From positions 1-64,000 of the forward strand of contig JBBQUM010000039.1 in assembly GCA_038212445.1 (NCBI GenBank): 64,000 nucleotides of DNA, written 5' to 3'. Below the pieces are notes generated by a model. That model saw nothing but the letters and a program-made list of their open reading frames with translations, was not told the DNA's origin and did no database searches. The stretch is from TMP-7 sp038212445 (GTDB taxonomy: Bacteria > Acidobacteriota > Terriglobia > Bryobacterales > Bryobacteraceae). Position 1 is the stretch's first letter, and every line of letters begins with the position of its first letter. The position numbers and the translations under genes are program-made. Below are positions 23,765-34,915 of the stretch, piece after piece.

Positions 23765-26386
23765 ATGAGAATTCCTCGTTGGCTGCGTTGGCGCTCCCAT
23801 GACGATCTCGATGAAGAGATTCGGACTCACCTTCAATACGAGATTGAGAATAACCTCAGCCGTGGGATGACGCCAGAGGACGCTCGCTCAGCCGCTTTAC
23901 GCACCTTCGGCAATGCCACCCGGGTTCAGGAACGGGTCCGCGAGGGCGATCCTTTGGCGGTCGCCGGAAGCGTCGTCCAGGACCTCCAACACTCACTGCG
24001 ACTCTGGAGTAAGAATCCCGGCTTCGCGATCGCTGCTGTGGTCGCCATTGGACTCGGTATCGGCGTGAACGCGGCCATATTCACAGTGGCCAATGCTGTC
24101 CTCTTGAAGCCGCTCGCATATGAGGCGAACGGCCACTTCGTGTATGTCCAGGGCGCGGAGGCAGGCTGCGAACTGCCTTGCGATACGGCCCGGTCATATC
24201 CCGACTTTCTCGACTTCCGCGCGGAAGCCAAATCCTTCGACGCCCTAGTGGCCTATGCTTTCGCCGCTGTAAACCTCAGCGATACGCGCGAGGCTCCCGA
24301 GCGCTACCGTGCCATGAAAGTCACCGCCAACGCCTTCTCGACCTTCGGACAGCAACCCAAACTCGGGCGCGATTTCACGACGGCCGACGAGCGCGTGGGA
24401 GCCGCCCCGGTAGCGCTGCTCACCTACACCCTTTGGGAAACGCGCTATGGTCGCGACGCCTCCATCATCGGGAAAGCGATCCGCGTCGACGATGTGCCCA
24501 CCGTAGTGATCGGCGTCCTCGGGCCCAAGATGCAATTCCGAGTGCCGCTGGACCTGTGGCTGCCGTTGGTCCCTTCGGGCCAGTGGCAAAAGCGCGATCA
24601 CCGCGGACTGATGATGCTCGGCAGACTTGCGCAAGGCGCCACGCTGCAATCGGCTCGCAGTGAAATGACCACCATCTCCCGACGCCTGGAGAAGGAGTAC
24701 AGCGCAGCCGACAAGGGCCTCGGCATCAGTGTCCTCGAAGGCAGAGATTACTTCAACCGGCGCATTCGGACCGTGCTGGTGGGGCTCTGGATCGCTGTTG
24801 GACTCGTTCTTCTAGTGGCGTGCGCCAACGTGGCCAATCTCCTGCTGGGACGCGCGGTGGCGCGAGCACGCGAGATTTCGATACGGGTGGCTCTCGGCGC
24901 CGGACGCTGGCGCATCGTCCGGCAATTGCTGGTGGAAAGCATCACGCTCTCAACAGCCGGTGGATTTCTCGGCTGGCTCCTGGCAATTTGGGGCGTCCGC
25001 GCTTTCGACATCGCGGTCGCAGGTACCGGCAAACCGGCCTGGGTCGACTTCTCGATGGACTACACCGTGTTTGCGTACTTAAGTGCAATATCAATCGGTG
25101 CGGGAATCGCATTTGGTCTCGTGCCGGCGCTACGGTTGTCGAAAGTCGATGTGCACGCCACGTTAAAGGACGGCGGGCATGCGGCTAGCGGCGGATCTCG
25201 CGGGAGATTCTTGTCGGGTCTGCTTGTTGCCGGCCAGATGGCCACAGCAGTGACATTGTTGGTAGGCACTGTATTGGTGGTGCGGACCCTCCTCACCCTC
25301 TATAGCTCGGAGATCGGCGTGAAGACCGCCGGGGTGCTCACTATGAGCGTGAGCTTGCCCGACACGACTTATTCCCGTCCCGACGATCGACTGAATTTCT
25401 ACGATCAACTGCAGACGCGGATCCGGGCCCTTCCCGGCGTGGAAGCCGTCTCGCTCGCGTCGAGCCTGCCGGGACACGAAGGCATGTCTTTTGCCTATGA
25501 GGTGGAAGGCTCTCCGGCAAAGGACTCCGGCGCCAACCGGGATGTCAGGGGGCTGATCGTCGCTCCAGGCTACTTCCACACTATGGGAGCGGAAACACTC
25601 GCAGGTCGCGAGTTTACCGGCGCTGACAGTCTGGCAGGAATGCCGGCTGTGATTGTGAACCGCAGCTTCGCGGCTCAGTATTGGCCGGGCCTGGAAGCCG
25701 TCGGCCGGCGTCTGCGCCTGATTGAGGGTGGCGCCCAACAGCCCTGGCTCACGGTGGTAGGCGTGGCTCCCGACATCTGGCAGAACGAGACGATTCGGCG
25801 GGAGTTTCAGCCGCTCATCTATCTTCCGTACGGCCAGCGGCCACTGGGGGGCATGTCCGTCATGGCGCGAACACGGGTGCCGCCGGCAACTCTGGCCCAG
25901 GCCCTCCGGCTTGAGGTGAAGCAGCTGGATGAACATCTAACGGTCTACGCGCTACGGACACTCGACGCCGATATCGAACTACACGATTGGGCGATACGAG
26001 TATTCGGGTCGATGTTCGCCATCTTCGCTGTGATAGCCACGGTGCTCGCATCGGTGGGATTGTACGCCGTCGTAGCCGGCGCCGTGAATCAACGCCTTCA
26101 CGAGATTGGCGTTCGAATCGCGCTGGGGGCCACGTCCCGCGACATCGTCGTCTCGGTGCTGGCTCAGGGCATGCGGCAAGTCGCGATCGGACTGGTGGTG
26201 GGACTGCTGGCGGCGTTCGGCTTGATCCGCGCCCTCCGCTCTCTGCTCGCCGGCACATTCCGGCCCGACGCGGCTACGTTCCTGATTGTGGCTTTGCTTT
26301 TGATCATGGCGGGATTGGTGGCGTGCGCGATACCGGCGCGACGCGCGACACACGTAGATCCGCTGGTAGCGCTGCGGCTGGATTAG
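23765..26386 (+). CDS. ADOP-type ABC transporter permease (MacB/FtsX family)
   Basis: This 873-residue inner-membrane protein has a short N-terminal region typical of PadR-linked permeases (HDDLDEEIRTHLQYEIE), then a first membrane segment near residues 90-112, a MacB-type periplasmic core and an FtsX three-helix block (residues about 330-460). A second core and a second FtsX block follow at the C-terminus (residues about 750-870, ending ARRATHVDPLVALRLD). The tandem duplication is the mark of acidobacterial duplicated orphan permeases, which have no ATPase gene beside them, and none is seen here. The substrate is unknown. Confidence 0.93.
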   Translation: MRIPRWLRWRSHDDLDEEIRTHLQYEIENNLSRGMTPEDARSAALRTFGNATRVQERVREGDPLAVAGSVVQDLQHSLRLWSKNPGFAIAAVVAIGLGIGVNAAIFTVANAVLLKPLAYEANGHFVYVQGAEAGCELPCDTARSYPDFLDFRAEAKSFDALVAYAFAAVNLSDTREAPERYRAMKVTANAFSTFGQQPKLGRDFTTADERVGAAPVALLTYTLWETRYGRDASIIGKAIRVDDVPTVVIGVLGPKMQFRVPLDLWLPLVPSGQWQKRDHRGLMMLGRLAQGATLQSARSEMTTISRRLEKEYSAADKGLGISVLEGRDYFNRRIRTVLVGLWIAVGLVLLVACANVANLLLGRAVARAREISIRVALGAGRWRIVRQLLVESITLSTAGGFLGWLLAIWGVRAFDIAVAGTGKPAWVDFSMDYTVFAYLSAISIGAGIAFGLVPALRLSKVDVHATLKDGGHAASGGSRGRFLSGLLVAGQMATAVTLLVGTVLVVRTLLTLYSSEIGVKTAGVLTMSVSLPDTTYSRPDDRLNFYDQLQTRIRALPGVEAVSLASSLPGHEGMSFAYEVEGSPAKDSGANRDVRGLIVAPGYFHTMGAETLAGREFTGADSLAGMPAVIVNRSFAAQYWPGLEAVGRRLRLIEGGAQQPWLTVVGVAPDIWQNETIRREFQPLIYLPYGQRPLGGMSVMARTRVPPATLAQALRLEVKQLDEHLTVYALRTLDADIELHDWAIRVFGSMFAIFAVIATVLASVGLYAVVAGAVNQRLHEIGVRIALGATSRDIVVSVLAQGMRQVAIGLVVGLLAAFGLIRALRSLLAGTFRPDAATFLIVALLLIMAGLVACAIPARRATHVDPLVALRLD

Positions 26387-26428
26387 GCGGCGGGACCCAA
26401 CCTCCGTGTGAGAGCATTGTGTTCGCAC

Positions 26429-27313
26429 ATGAGTACGAACCCTGACTTGAAGGGAATCATCCCGGCTATTCTCACGCCCATCGACGCCGAGGAGAAATTC
26501 GCGCCGGCATCCTACGAACTCCTGCTCGACAGCCTGTATTCGGCCGGCGTTCACGGCGTCTACGTCTGCGGCCAGACCGGCGAAGGATTGCAACAAACCG
26601 TGGAGCAACGGAAACTGGTTGCCGAGGCGTCGGTTAAAGGATCCCCCAAAGGGAAGCAGGTGATCGTGCATGTGGGCGCGAATCGCACCGCCGACGCGGT
26701 GGAACTGGCCCGTCATGCGGGGCGCGCCGGGGCTACCGCCGTCAGCGCTTTGCCGCCACAAGGGCTCTTCCCATTCGAGGAGATTCGGGCTTACTACCGC
26801 GAGATCGCCGCAGCTTGCGAGGTGCCATTTCTGGTTTACTACTTCCCGGAAACGTGTCCTGCCATCCGCACCCTCGAGCACATCCTGGAGCTTTGCGAAA
26901 TCCCGGGCGTGGTGGGCTTGAAGTTCACCGACTATGACCTCTACCGGATGCGCCTGCTCAAACAGAACGGCGCAGTGATCTTTAATGGCCGCGACGAAGT
27001 GCTCACCGCCGGACTGCTGATGGGGGCCGACGGTGGAATCGGCACCTACTACAACGTCGTGCCTGAGATGTTCGTCGAAATCTACGACCGCGCCCAGCGT
27101 GGCAATTGGACCGGCGCGCGCGACGTGCAGGACCGCATCAACACCTTCATGCGCATTGCCCTTCGCTACCCGCAATTTCCTGCCGTCAAACAGATTCTCA
27201 AGTGGCGCGGAATCGATTGCGGCGGCTGTATACGTCCGCGTCAGGGACTCACCGACGACCAGGTGCGACGGTTCAGGGAAGAGTTGGAGTTCACGGATAT
27301 TCGCCTGACATGA
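26429..27313 (+). CDS. N-acetylneuraminate lyase-like aldolase (DHDPS/NAL family)
   Basis: From the ATG at 26429 (a GTG lies 21 bp upstream) the protein has 294 residues forming a TIM barrel. Tyr137 in VPFLVYYFPE and the Schiff-base Lys165 in GLKFTDYDLYRM fall at the same positions as in E. coli NanA, and the GxKFT form favours sialic-acid lyase over dihydrodipicolinate synthase. GQTGEG stands for the substrate-binding STGE loop. The expected role is cleavage of a 2-keto-3-deoxy sugar acid to pyruvate and a sugar. The stop overlaps the MFS gene start (ATGA), pointing to an uptake-and-cleavage pair. Confidence 0.85.
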   Translation: MSTNPDLKGIIPAILTPIDAEEKFAPASYELLLDSLYSAGVHGVYVCGQTGEGLQQTVEQRKLVAEASVKGSPKGKQVIVHVGANRTADAVELARHAGRAGATAVSALPPQGLFPFEEIRAYYREIAAACEVPFLVYYFPETCPAIRTLEHILELCEIPGVVGLKFTDYDLYRMRLLKQNGAVIFNGRDEVLTAGLLMGADGGIGTYYNVVPEMFVEIYDRAQRGNWTGARDVQDRINTFMRIALRYPQFPAVKQILKWRGIDCGGCIRPRQGLTDDQVRRFREELEFTDIRLT

Positions 27314-28512
27314 GCCAGGCCACCTTTCGCTGGCTGGTGGTGGCAGTCCTGTGGGTGGTCGCTGTCCTTAACTACGTCGACCGTCAGGTGATCTTCTCTG
27401 TCTTTCCGCTCCTCTCGGCCGACCTGGGACTGTCGAGTCTCCAGCTGGGGCTGCTAAGCACCGTCTTCCTCTGGGTGTACGGCGCCCTTAGCCCGTTCGC
27501 CGGATTTGTCGCGGACCGCATGGGGCGCGCCCGGCTCATCGGCATCAGCCTGCTCGTGTGGAGCGCAGTGACCCTCGCCACCGGGTTCTCCACCTCATTC
27601 GTTCAACTCATCATCGCCCGCGGACTTATGGGCGTCAGCGAAGCATGCTACCTGCCGGCGGCGCTGGCGAGGATCGCCGAATCGCACGGTCCGCGAACCC
27701 GCTCGCTCGCCGTGGGACTGCACCAAAGTGGGCTCTATCTCGGACTCGTTATCGGCGGTGCGGTGGGGGGATGGGCCGGTCAGCACTACGGATGGCGTGC
27801 GGCTTTCGTCGTGCTGGGTGGGTTCGGCCTGATCTACTTCTTCGTCATGACCGCGTTCTTTCGGGGAGATCGCGTGAACGCCGCACCATCGGCGACGCCC
27901 GGCGCGTTCATGGCGGCGGTTCGCGAACTGATGCAGCTACCGGGTTTCCGAACGCTGACGCTGGTGTTCACGGCCACCGCGATCGCCAACTGGCTGGTCT
28001 ACACATGGCTGCCGCTGTTCCTCTACGAGCGCTTTCACATGAGTCTCGCCGAGGCAGGTTTCACCGCCACGTTCTATATCCAGGTGGCGAGCTTTGCCGG
28101 CATCGTCGCCGGAGGCTGGCTCACTGACCGTTTCAGCGTCCGGTTCAAGCGTGCGCGCCTGATCATGCAGTCAGTGGGCGTAGTGGCGGCGGGCCCGTTC
28201 CTGTTTCTGCTGGCCTTCACCGAATCACGGGCGGTGTTGATTTTGGCGCTCGTGTTGTACGGACTCGGACGCGGCTTGTACGACTGCAACACCATGCCGG
28301 TGCTGTGCCAGATCGCGCGTGACGATTTGCGGTCCACCGGCTATGGCATTTTCAATTTTGCCGGCTGCATCGCGGGTGGAGCGCTGGCGGCGCTGGCAGG
28401 CGGGCTCAAAGATGCGTTGGGGCTCGGCGCAGCCTTTCAATTGGCAGGAATGGTCCTGTTGGCTGCGGGAGGCCTACTGCTGACCATTCGAACTGCAATG
28501 GAAACCGAATGA
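27310..28512 (+). CDS. MFS transporter, probable organic-acid or sugar-acid importer
   Basis: This 400-residue protein starts at the ATG overlapping the lyase stop. The ORF runs open upstream but there overlaps the lyase in another frame. Twelve hydrophobic segments are visible. The first loop reads LNYVDRQVIFSVFPLLSADL and the loop 2-3 motif is GFVADRMGRARLI. YVDRQ-type starts occur in ACS/hexuronate-like MFS carriers. It is similar in pattern to the MFS protein at 54084-55397, which also sits with a DHDPS/NAL gene. Substrate not determined. Confidence 0.88.
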   Translation: MSQATFRWLVVAVLWVVAVLNYVDRQVIFSVFPLLSADLGLSSLQLGLLSTVFLWVYGALSPFAGFVADRMGRARLIGISLLVWSAVTLATGFSTSFVQLIIARGLMGVSEACYLPAALARIAESHGPRTRSLAVGLHQSGLYLGLVIGGAVGGWAGQHYGWRAAFVVLGGFGLIYFFVMTAFFRGDRVNAAPSATPGAFMAAVRELMQLPGFRTLTLVFTATAIANWLVYTWLPLFLYERFHMSLAEAGFTATFYIQVASFAGIVAGGWLTDRFSVRFKRARLIMQSVGVVAAGPFLFLLAFTESRAVLILALVLYGLGRGLYDCNTMPVLCQIARDDLRSTGYGIFNFAGCIAGGALAALAGGLKDALGLGAAFQLAGMVLLAAGGLLLTIRTAMETE

Positions 28513-28568
28513 GAGCTCCCGATAAACCTTGCCGTTCCGATGTAGCCGCGTGCTAGAGTCAAGAACCT

Positions 28569-29438
28569 ATGGGCAAAATTCTCATCACCGGAAGCAGCTC
28601 GGGGATTGGCTTTTCAACAGCGGTCGAGTTGGCGCGGGCTGGACACAAAGTCTACGCCACGATGCGAAAGCCCGCCGGCGCACCACAACTGGCGCAACTC
28701 GCCGCACGGGAGAATCTGCCGATAGAGATCATGCCTCTCGACGTAGATTCCGACGAGTCCGTACGCGCATGCTTCGCCGCGATCTCCGGTCCGATCGATG
28801 TGCTGGTGAATAATGCCGGCATCGAAACGCACGGTTCAATCGAGGAGTTGTCGATGGATAGCCTGGTGGCGGTGATGAATACCAATTACTTTGGCGCCGT
28901 ACGCTGCATCAAGGCTGTCCTACCGGCGATGCGGGAGCGGCGGGAGGGCTGCATTATCAATGTATCCTCGGTATCCGGCCACATCGCCAGTTCGCCTCTT
29001 GGAGCATATGCTGCCTCGAAGTTTGCCCTTGAAGCCATCAGTGAGGTGCTGGCTGGAGAAGGCAAGCCTTTCAATATTCGCGTCGCGGTGGTGGAGCCTG
29101 GAATACAGGATACGAAGATGGCGCAGGACATCGCGATGAGTGGCGAGTCGATCTACCGGCAGCCCGCGCGCTTTTCGGGCTTTTTCCGCGCGGCTTTGGA
29201 GAACCCCGTATCTCCTGACGCCACCGCTGCCGTTATCCGCAACATCATCGAGAGCGGCACCTGGCAGCTTCGGCATCTCTCCGGTCCCAGTGCCGCTGCC
29301 CTTGTTGCGTGGCGCAAAGCCATGACTGATGAGGAGTGGATTAATTGGAGTGCGCAGGACGATGAGCCTTGGTACGAGGCTGTGCAGAAAGATTTCGGAT
29401 TAGACGCCAGGCCGAAATCGCAGAAGGCTGCTCAATAA
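28569..29438 (+). CDS. SDR-family oxidoreductase
   Basis: A 289-residue classical short-chain dehydrogenase/reductase. The nucleotide motif GSSSGIG lies at residues 8-14 and NNAG at 81-84. The catalytic set is Ser134, Tyr147 and Lys151 (YAASK). Arg33 and Lys34 after the second strand suggest NADP preference. The C-terminal extension (DEEWINWSAQDDEPWYEAVQ) resembles SDRs acting on unknown hydrophobic or sugar substrates. It follows the MFS gene by 56 bp on the same strand, without overlap. Confidence 0.92.
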   Translation: MGKILITGSSSGIGFSTAVELARAGHKVYATMRKPAGAPQLAQLAARENLPIEIMPLDVDSDESVRACFAAISGPIDVLVNNAGIETHGSIEELSMDSLVAVMNTNYFGAVRCIKAVLPAMRERREGCIINVSSVSGHIASSPLGAYAASKFALEAISEVLAGEGKPFNIRVAVVEPGIQDTKMAQDIAMSGESIYRQPARFSGFFRAALENPVSPDATAAVIRNIIESGTWQLRHLSGPSAAALVAWRKAMTDEEWINWSAQDDEPWYEAVQKDFGLDARPKSQKAAQ

Positions 29439-29459
29439 CGCGACTGTTGGCGGATCGCC

Positions 29460-31568
29460 ATGCCATCTGACCCCGACCCGGCACTTGTCCAACGTAATAC
29501 CCAGGCAGGTCTCGAGCTCTACGATCTCATCTACCAATCTCTGAAAACGGATCGGGGAGTGCATCTTGAAACGGCCTTGGCCGCTGCCGGCTACTTGGCC
29601 GGATACGCGATCCTCAAGAGTTCCGGCATAAACCTGACTTCGCTCCCGCCTGGTGCGCCTGTCTTCATCGATCAGGTGAATGACATCGGGCCTCAGGTTA
29701 TCCAATACCTTCAGGATCTCGTTGCTCGCGGCCGCCAGTCAGGCAGCGAGAGCCTGACCGCACCGCCCGCTGACTCCGTTCCCCCAGATCACGCTTCGCC
29801 ACGCACCTACGAGGACCTGTTCAAATTATTGGCGTTCAGGTTTGACGATCTCGTTACGAGGCACTCAATCCCTCCAAACTGGATTCCCTATACCTGCACG
29901 GTGCCGGCCGCACGGCTGATCATCGACGGTCAAGCGCAACTCGCACCTTCGATTTCGAAGGCGATCGTCATCCAGTCGATGGTCAGTGCCTCGAAAACGG
30001 TACCACCGCATGCTGCGCCCGGACCGCGAGAAATCAACAACCGTGAGCAGTTCTTTCGGGTGCTCGCCGAAACCACAACCGAGATCGACGGCTTCGCGAT
30101 CCGGCAGCCGGACTATCCGGTGTGGCTTCAGCTCCGGCAGCAACTTCATGCGATGCAGGAGTGGTCAGCGAACAACGCTCAGCCCACCTCCGAGCAACTG
30201 CAGCGCGTCTCCATCGGCCTGATCGCAGCACGCGAACTCGAACCTGCGGTGAACGAGGAGATGGACGATCTCGTCACCCGGCTTCACCTGCTGAACCATT
30301 ACTGGAGGAATTGGGCCGGGCCTGGGAAGCGGACCGCCGTCGTCGTTCCGCGGGCGCCGATTCGAAAACTCGCGTTACTCCTTCTTTTAACCATCGCCGG
30401 CGGCCTTGCGCTTGCGGCTGCGGCATTTTGGGGACTGAGAATCAAGTCGCCCTACGGAACTCCGGTCAGTCCGTCGGTTCGAACCCCAGCCCACATCGCG
30501 ACACTGATCAGCACACTGGAGCCATACATGGTGAGCCTCCACCGCGACCCGGCGAACGACCGCTATCGGGTCAGCCTGTTCCTCCACCCCATCGACGGGA
30601 GTTCATCTGGCCGGCTCATTCCCATCGCCTCCGGGATGCGCGTAGCTGATCTCCGCTTCGGCGCACGTATGCTCGGCAATGACGGAAGCAATCTCTGGTT
30701 CTTCGTCAACGGCGTCGGCGCCTTGAACTACGCCACCGAGAAGATCATCACTGCCGCCGATCTACGCCGTATGAATCCGTCGTTGACTCATCTGCCCGGC
30801 GTGGACAACAGCAACGATCCGCTGCTTTCTCCCGAGGTTCGCAAGTTCAAAGCGCCTCCGGCCGACCTTTGGGCGGATGATTCACGGAGATATTCATTCG
30901 GGCAGCGGCTGCAGGTTACCGCACCTGATTTTCGGCGCACCTTTGAGGTAGATCCGGCGACGTTGAAGGCATCACCCTGTGAAAACGTGCGGAATCCCCA
31001 GCCGGACGCTCCGCCCGAGCGCTTTCTCACCGCCGGTGGACTGCTGTGGCCAACCGAGTGGATTGGCATACACACACCTGCCGAGGCCGCTCGCGATTTC
31101 AAGCCAGGGTCGAACCAGGCCGCTTACACTTCCGTTCAGAAGACGCGGGAACTTCGGCGCATCTACACCGGCCGCGTCCAACCAGATCCGGGCGGAGGCC
31201 GGTTGATCTCGAGGATCATGACGCTCGATCGGTTAGCGGGGACCGGTGAGTACCTCAACGCCGCGCTGATCTCGGCGGGGCGAGAGACGGGGCCAATGGT
31301 CTTCAATCACCCGGACGGGTTCGCAATCACCTACACGTCGAAACCTGGTCTCGACTCGACGCTGATGGTTGCCCGGCTCGACAAAAACGGAAAAGCAGTG
31401 TGGACCGCTGACACGGGAATTGGGACGTTGCAGCAGATTCTTCCGGACAGCCGCAACCTCGTCTTTACGGGCGTCCGGCCCCACGTGGAGGGTAGGGTCA
31501 GCGAACCAGTACTGGTCATCATCCACACCGAGTCCGGCCGAATGTCCACGTCCACGCTCTGGAAATAG
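29460..31568 (+). CDS. Uncharacterised single-pass membrane protein
   Basis: This 702-residue protein has no signal peptide. The first 300 residues are mostly helical and probably cytoplasmic (LYDLIYQSLKTDRGVHLETA; ARELEPAVNEEMDDLVTRLH). One strong membrane segment lies at about 302-327 (KLALLLLLTIAGGLALAAAA). The remaining 375 residues look beta-rich and external, with propeller-like phrases (YRVSLFLHPIDGSS, ARMLGNDGSNLWFFVNG, NLVFTGVRPHVEGRV). I recognise no named family. It lies 21 bp after the SDR gene and may be cotranscribed. Confidence 0.75.
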   Translation: MPSDPDPALVQRNTQAGLELYDLIYQSLKTDRGVHLETALAAAGYLAGYAILKSSGINLTSLPPGAPVFIDQVNDIGPQVIQYLQDLVARGRQSGSESLTAPPADSVPPDHASPRTYEDLFKLLAFRFDDLVTRHSIPPNWIPYTCTVPAARLIIDGQAQLAPSISKAIVIQSMVSASKTVPPHAAPGPREINNREQFFRVLAETTTEIDGFAIRQPDYPVWLQLRQQLHAMQEWSANNAQPTSEQLQRVSIGLIAARELEPAVNEEMDDLVTRLHLLNHYWRNWAGPGKRTAVVVPRAPIRKLALLLLLTIAGGLALAAAAFWGLRIKSPYGTPVSPSVRTPAHIATLISTLEPYMVSLHRDPANDRYRVSLFLHPIDGSSSGRLIPIASGMRVADLRFGARMLGNDGSNLWFFVNGVGALNYATEKIITAADLRRMNPSLTHLPGVDNSNDPLLSPEVRKFKAPPADLWADDSRRYSFGQRLQVTAPDFRRTFEVDPATLKASPCENVRNPQPDAPPERFLTAGGLLWPTEWIGIHTPAEAARDFKPGSNQAAYTSVQKTRELRRIYTGRVQPDPGGGRLISRIMTLDRLAGTGEYLNAALISAGRETGPMVFNHPDGFAITYTSKPGLDSTLMVARLDKNGKAVWTADTGIGTLQQILPDSRNLVFTGVRPHVEGRVSEPVLVIIHTESGRMSTSTLWK

Positions 31569-31589
31569 ACAGCTCGCACTCGCCTTTCT

Positions 31590-31634
31590 GGTAGACAGAC
31601 TCCTAGAGTTTTGGTAGATTGTCTCCTAGAGTGA
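31590..31634 (+). promoter_or_regulatory. PadR operator candidate, copy B
   Basis: Same 45-bp pattern as at 23366-23410, with about seven differences: TAGACAGACTCCTAGA from 31592 and TAGATTGTCTCCTAGA from 31615, again 23 bp apart, with the second element ending at the start codon (here GTG). It suggests the DoxX gene belongs to the same regulon as the PadR/ADOP locus, or was once headed by a similar padR gene. Confidence 0.65.
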
Positions 31635-32020
31635 ACACTGGTCAGGCAAAAACGTTGAGTCCGCCCGATTGGGCCATGCGGCTGGCCGTGGCGCTGGTGT
31701 TCCTATTGGTGGGTTCGGAGAAAATGTTTGGCTCCACCTGGATTCCGCTGTTTACTGAAATCGGGCTCGGCCAGTGGTTTCGATACGTCACTGGCATCAT
31801 TCAGGTGACGGGCGCGGTGCTCTATGCCATTCCTCAGTCGGCACGGATCGGAATGATCCTGCTCGCGTCCACGATGGCGGGAGCGGCGCTACTCCACATT
31901 TTCATACTCATCACGGGTGCTGCATCTGCGCTCATACCGGGCTTTCTGCTCGGCATGGTCGTCTTCGTCTGGAAGCACGGCGAGCGCGTGTCTACCGAAG
32001 GCCCGCTTACGCTCAAGTAG
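31631..32020 (+). CDS. DoxX-family membrane protein
   Basis: From GTG at 31631 the protein has 129 residues and four predicted membrane helices (WAMRLAVALVFLLVGSEKMF; RYVTGIIQVTGAVLYAI; IGMILLASTMAGAALLHIFI; ALIPGFLLGMVVFVW). The first helix with a trailing SEKMFG-type loop is typical of DoxX/DUF4149-like inner-membrane proteins, whose function is mostly unknown. Some are linked to redox stress. The start codon lies inside the PadR-type box. Single gene, convergent with pnp. Confidence 0.8.
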   Translation: MNTGQAKTLSPPDWAMRLAVALVFLLVGSEKMFGSTWIPLFTEIGLGQWFRYVTGIIQVTGAVLYAIPQSARIGMILLASTMAGAALLHIFILITGAASALIPGFLLGMVVFVWKHGERVSTEGPLTLK

Positions 32021-32043
32021 GTCGGCGGAACAGGTGCGAAAGA

Positions 32044-32080
32044 CAAAAAAGCCGGCGGCGTCTACTCGACGCTGCCGGCT
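32044..32080 (-). terminator. Rho-independent terminator of pnp
   Basis: 13-bp stem with one mismatch and a 5-base loop: AGCCGGCGGCGTC at 32050-32062 and GACGCTGCCGGCT at 32068-32080. On the minus strand it is followed by TTTTTTG. It stands 25 bp past the pnp stop. Confidence 0.85.
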
Positions 32081-32104
32081 AGTTGACGTTCGATTTTAGA
32101 TTGA

Positions 32105-34240
<2,136 letters not shown>

Positions 34241-34358
34241 CTATATCCTTCAATCCAGGAATGCAGGACCGGCCTGCCTCCCCGCCTTAGCTCCGACGCA
34301 TACGCGTGGCGGATCAAAGAATGAGACTTTGGAGATTGAACGAATTGGGGAACACCTT

Positions 34359-34406
34359 CCGGTAAAACAATACCGGACGGTGGGAGGGGACATGATAAAA
34401 GTCCCC
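34359..34406 (-). promoter_or_regulatory. Paired hairpins between rpsO and pnp
   Basis: Two short perfect stems occur in the 185-bp gap: CCGGTA (34359-34364) with TACCGG (34371-34376), and GGGGAC (34386-34391) with GTCCCC (34401-34406). In E. coli, RNase III cuts hairpins in the rpsO-pnp spacer to control pnp mRNA. These may play a similar part, though the second stem also has T-rich sequence on its plus-strand side. Confidence 0.5.
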
Positions 34407-34425
34407 GATTTTTCGCCGCTAGACG

Positions 34426-34695
34426 CTACTTGCGGATGCCCAGACTCGATATCAGGGTTTTGTACCGCTCCGGACTTCGGCTCTTCAGGTAATTCAACAA
34501 TCGCCGCCGCCGGGCAATCATCAACCGCAGCCCATTGCGACTGTGATGATCCTTGGCGTGGGTCTTGAAGTGTTCGGTCAACTGAGCAATGCGACGGCTC
34601 AGAATCGCTACCTGTACCTCTGGCGATCCGGTGTCTGACTTATGAACCCGGTACTTATCAATCGTTTCTTGCTTAACTACGCTCGCCAGTGCCAT
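34426..34695 (-). CDS. rpsO: 30S ribosomal protein S15
   Basis: This 89-residue protein has the standard length of S15. It binds 16S rRNA and organises the central domain of the small subunit. The conserved DTGSPEVQVAILSRRIAQLT, HSRNGLRLMIARRRRLLNYL and final YKTLISSLGIRK are all present. It is followed by pnp on the same strand. Confidence 0.99.
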   Translation of the reverse strand: MALASVVKQETIDKYRVHKSDTGSPEVQVAILSRRIAQLTEHFKTHAKDHHSRNGLRLMIARRRRLLNYLKSRSPERYKTLISSLGIRK

Positions 34696-34915
34696 TCTCG
34701 AATCGATACTCCTCGTCTTTACTCTTTAATCCTATTGTGACCTAATCAGGATAGCACACGGCGGGCAATAGGGAGCAAGTGGCGGCCAAAGATGACGGCA
34801 CACGTCGCCTCCAAGCAGCTTAGGCCATTCTCAGAAAACTGCCCTAGTCCCAAATTTTAGCACGTACTCCCCTATCGACGCATGAAGTCCTAGTCGATCG
34901 ATAATCTTAGCCGCC

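Noticed and set aside
25979..27175. 398-residue minus-strand ORF spanning the permease end and the lyase gene
   Set aside because: Crosses two clear plus-strand genes, and its composition (Arg/His-rich, no motif) is that of a shadow frame.
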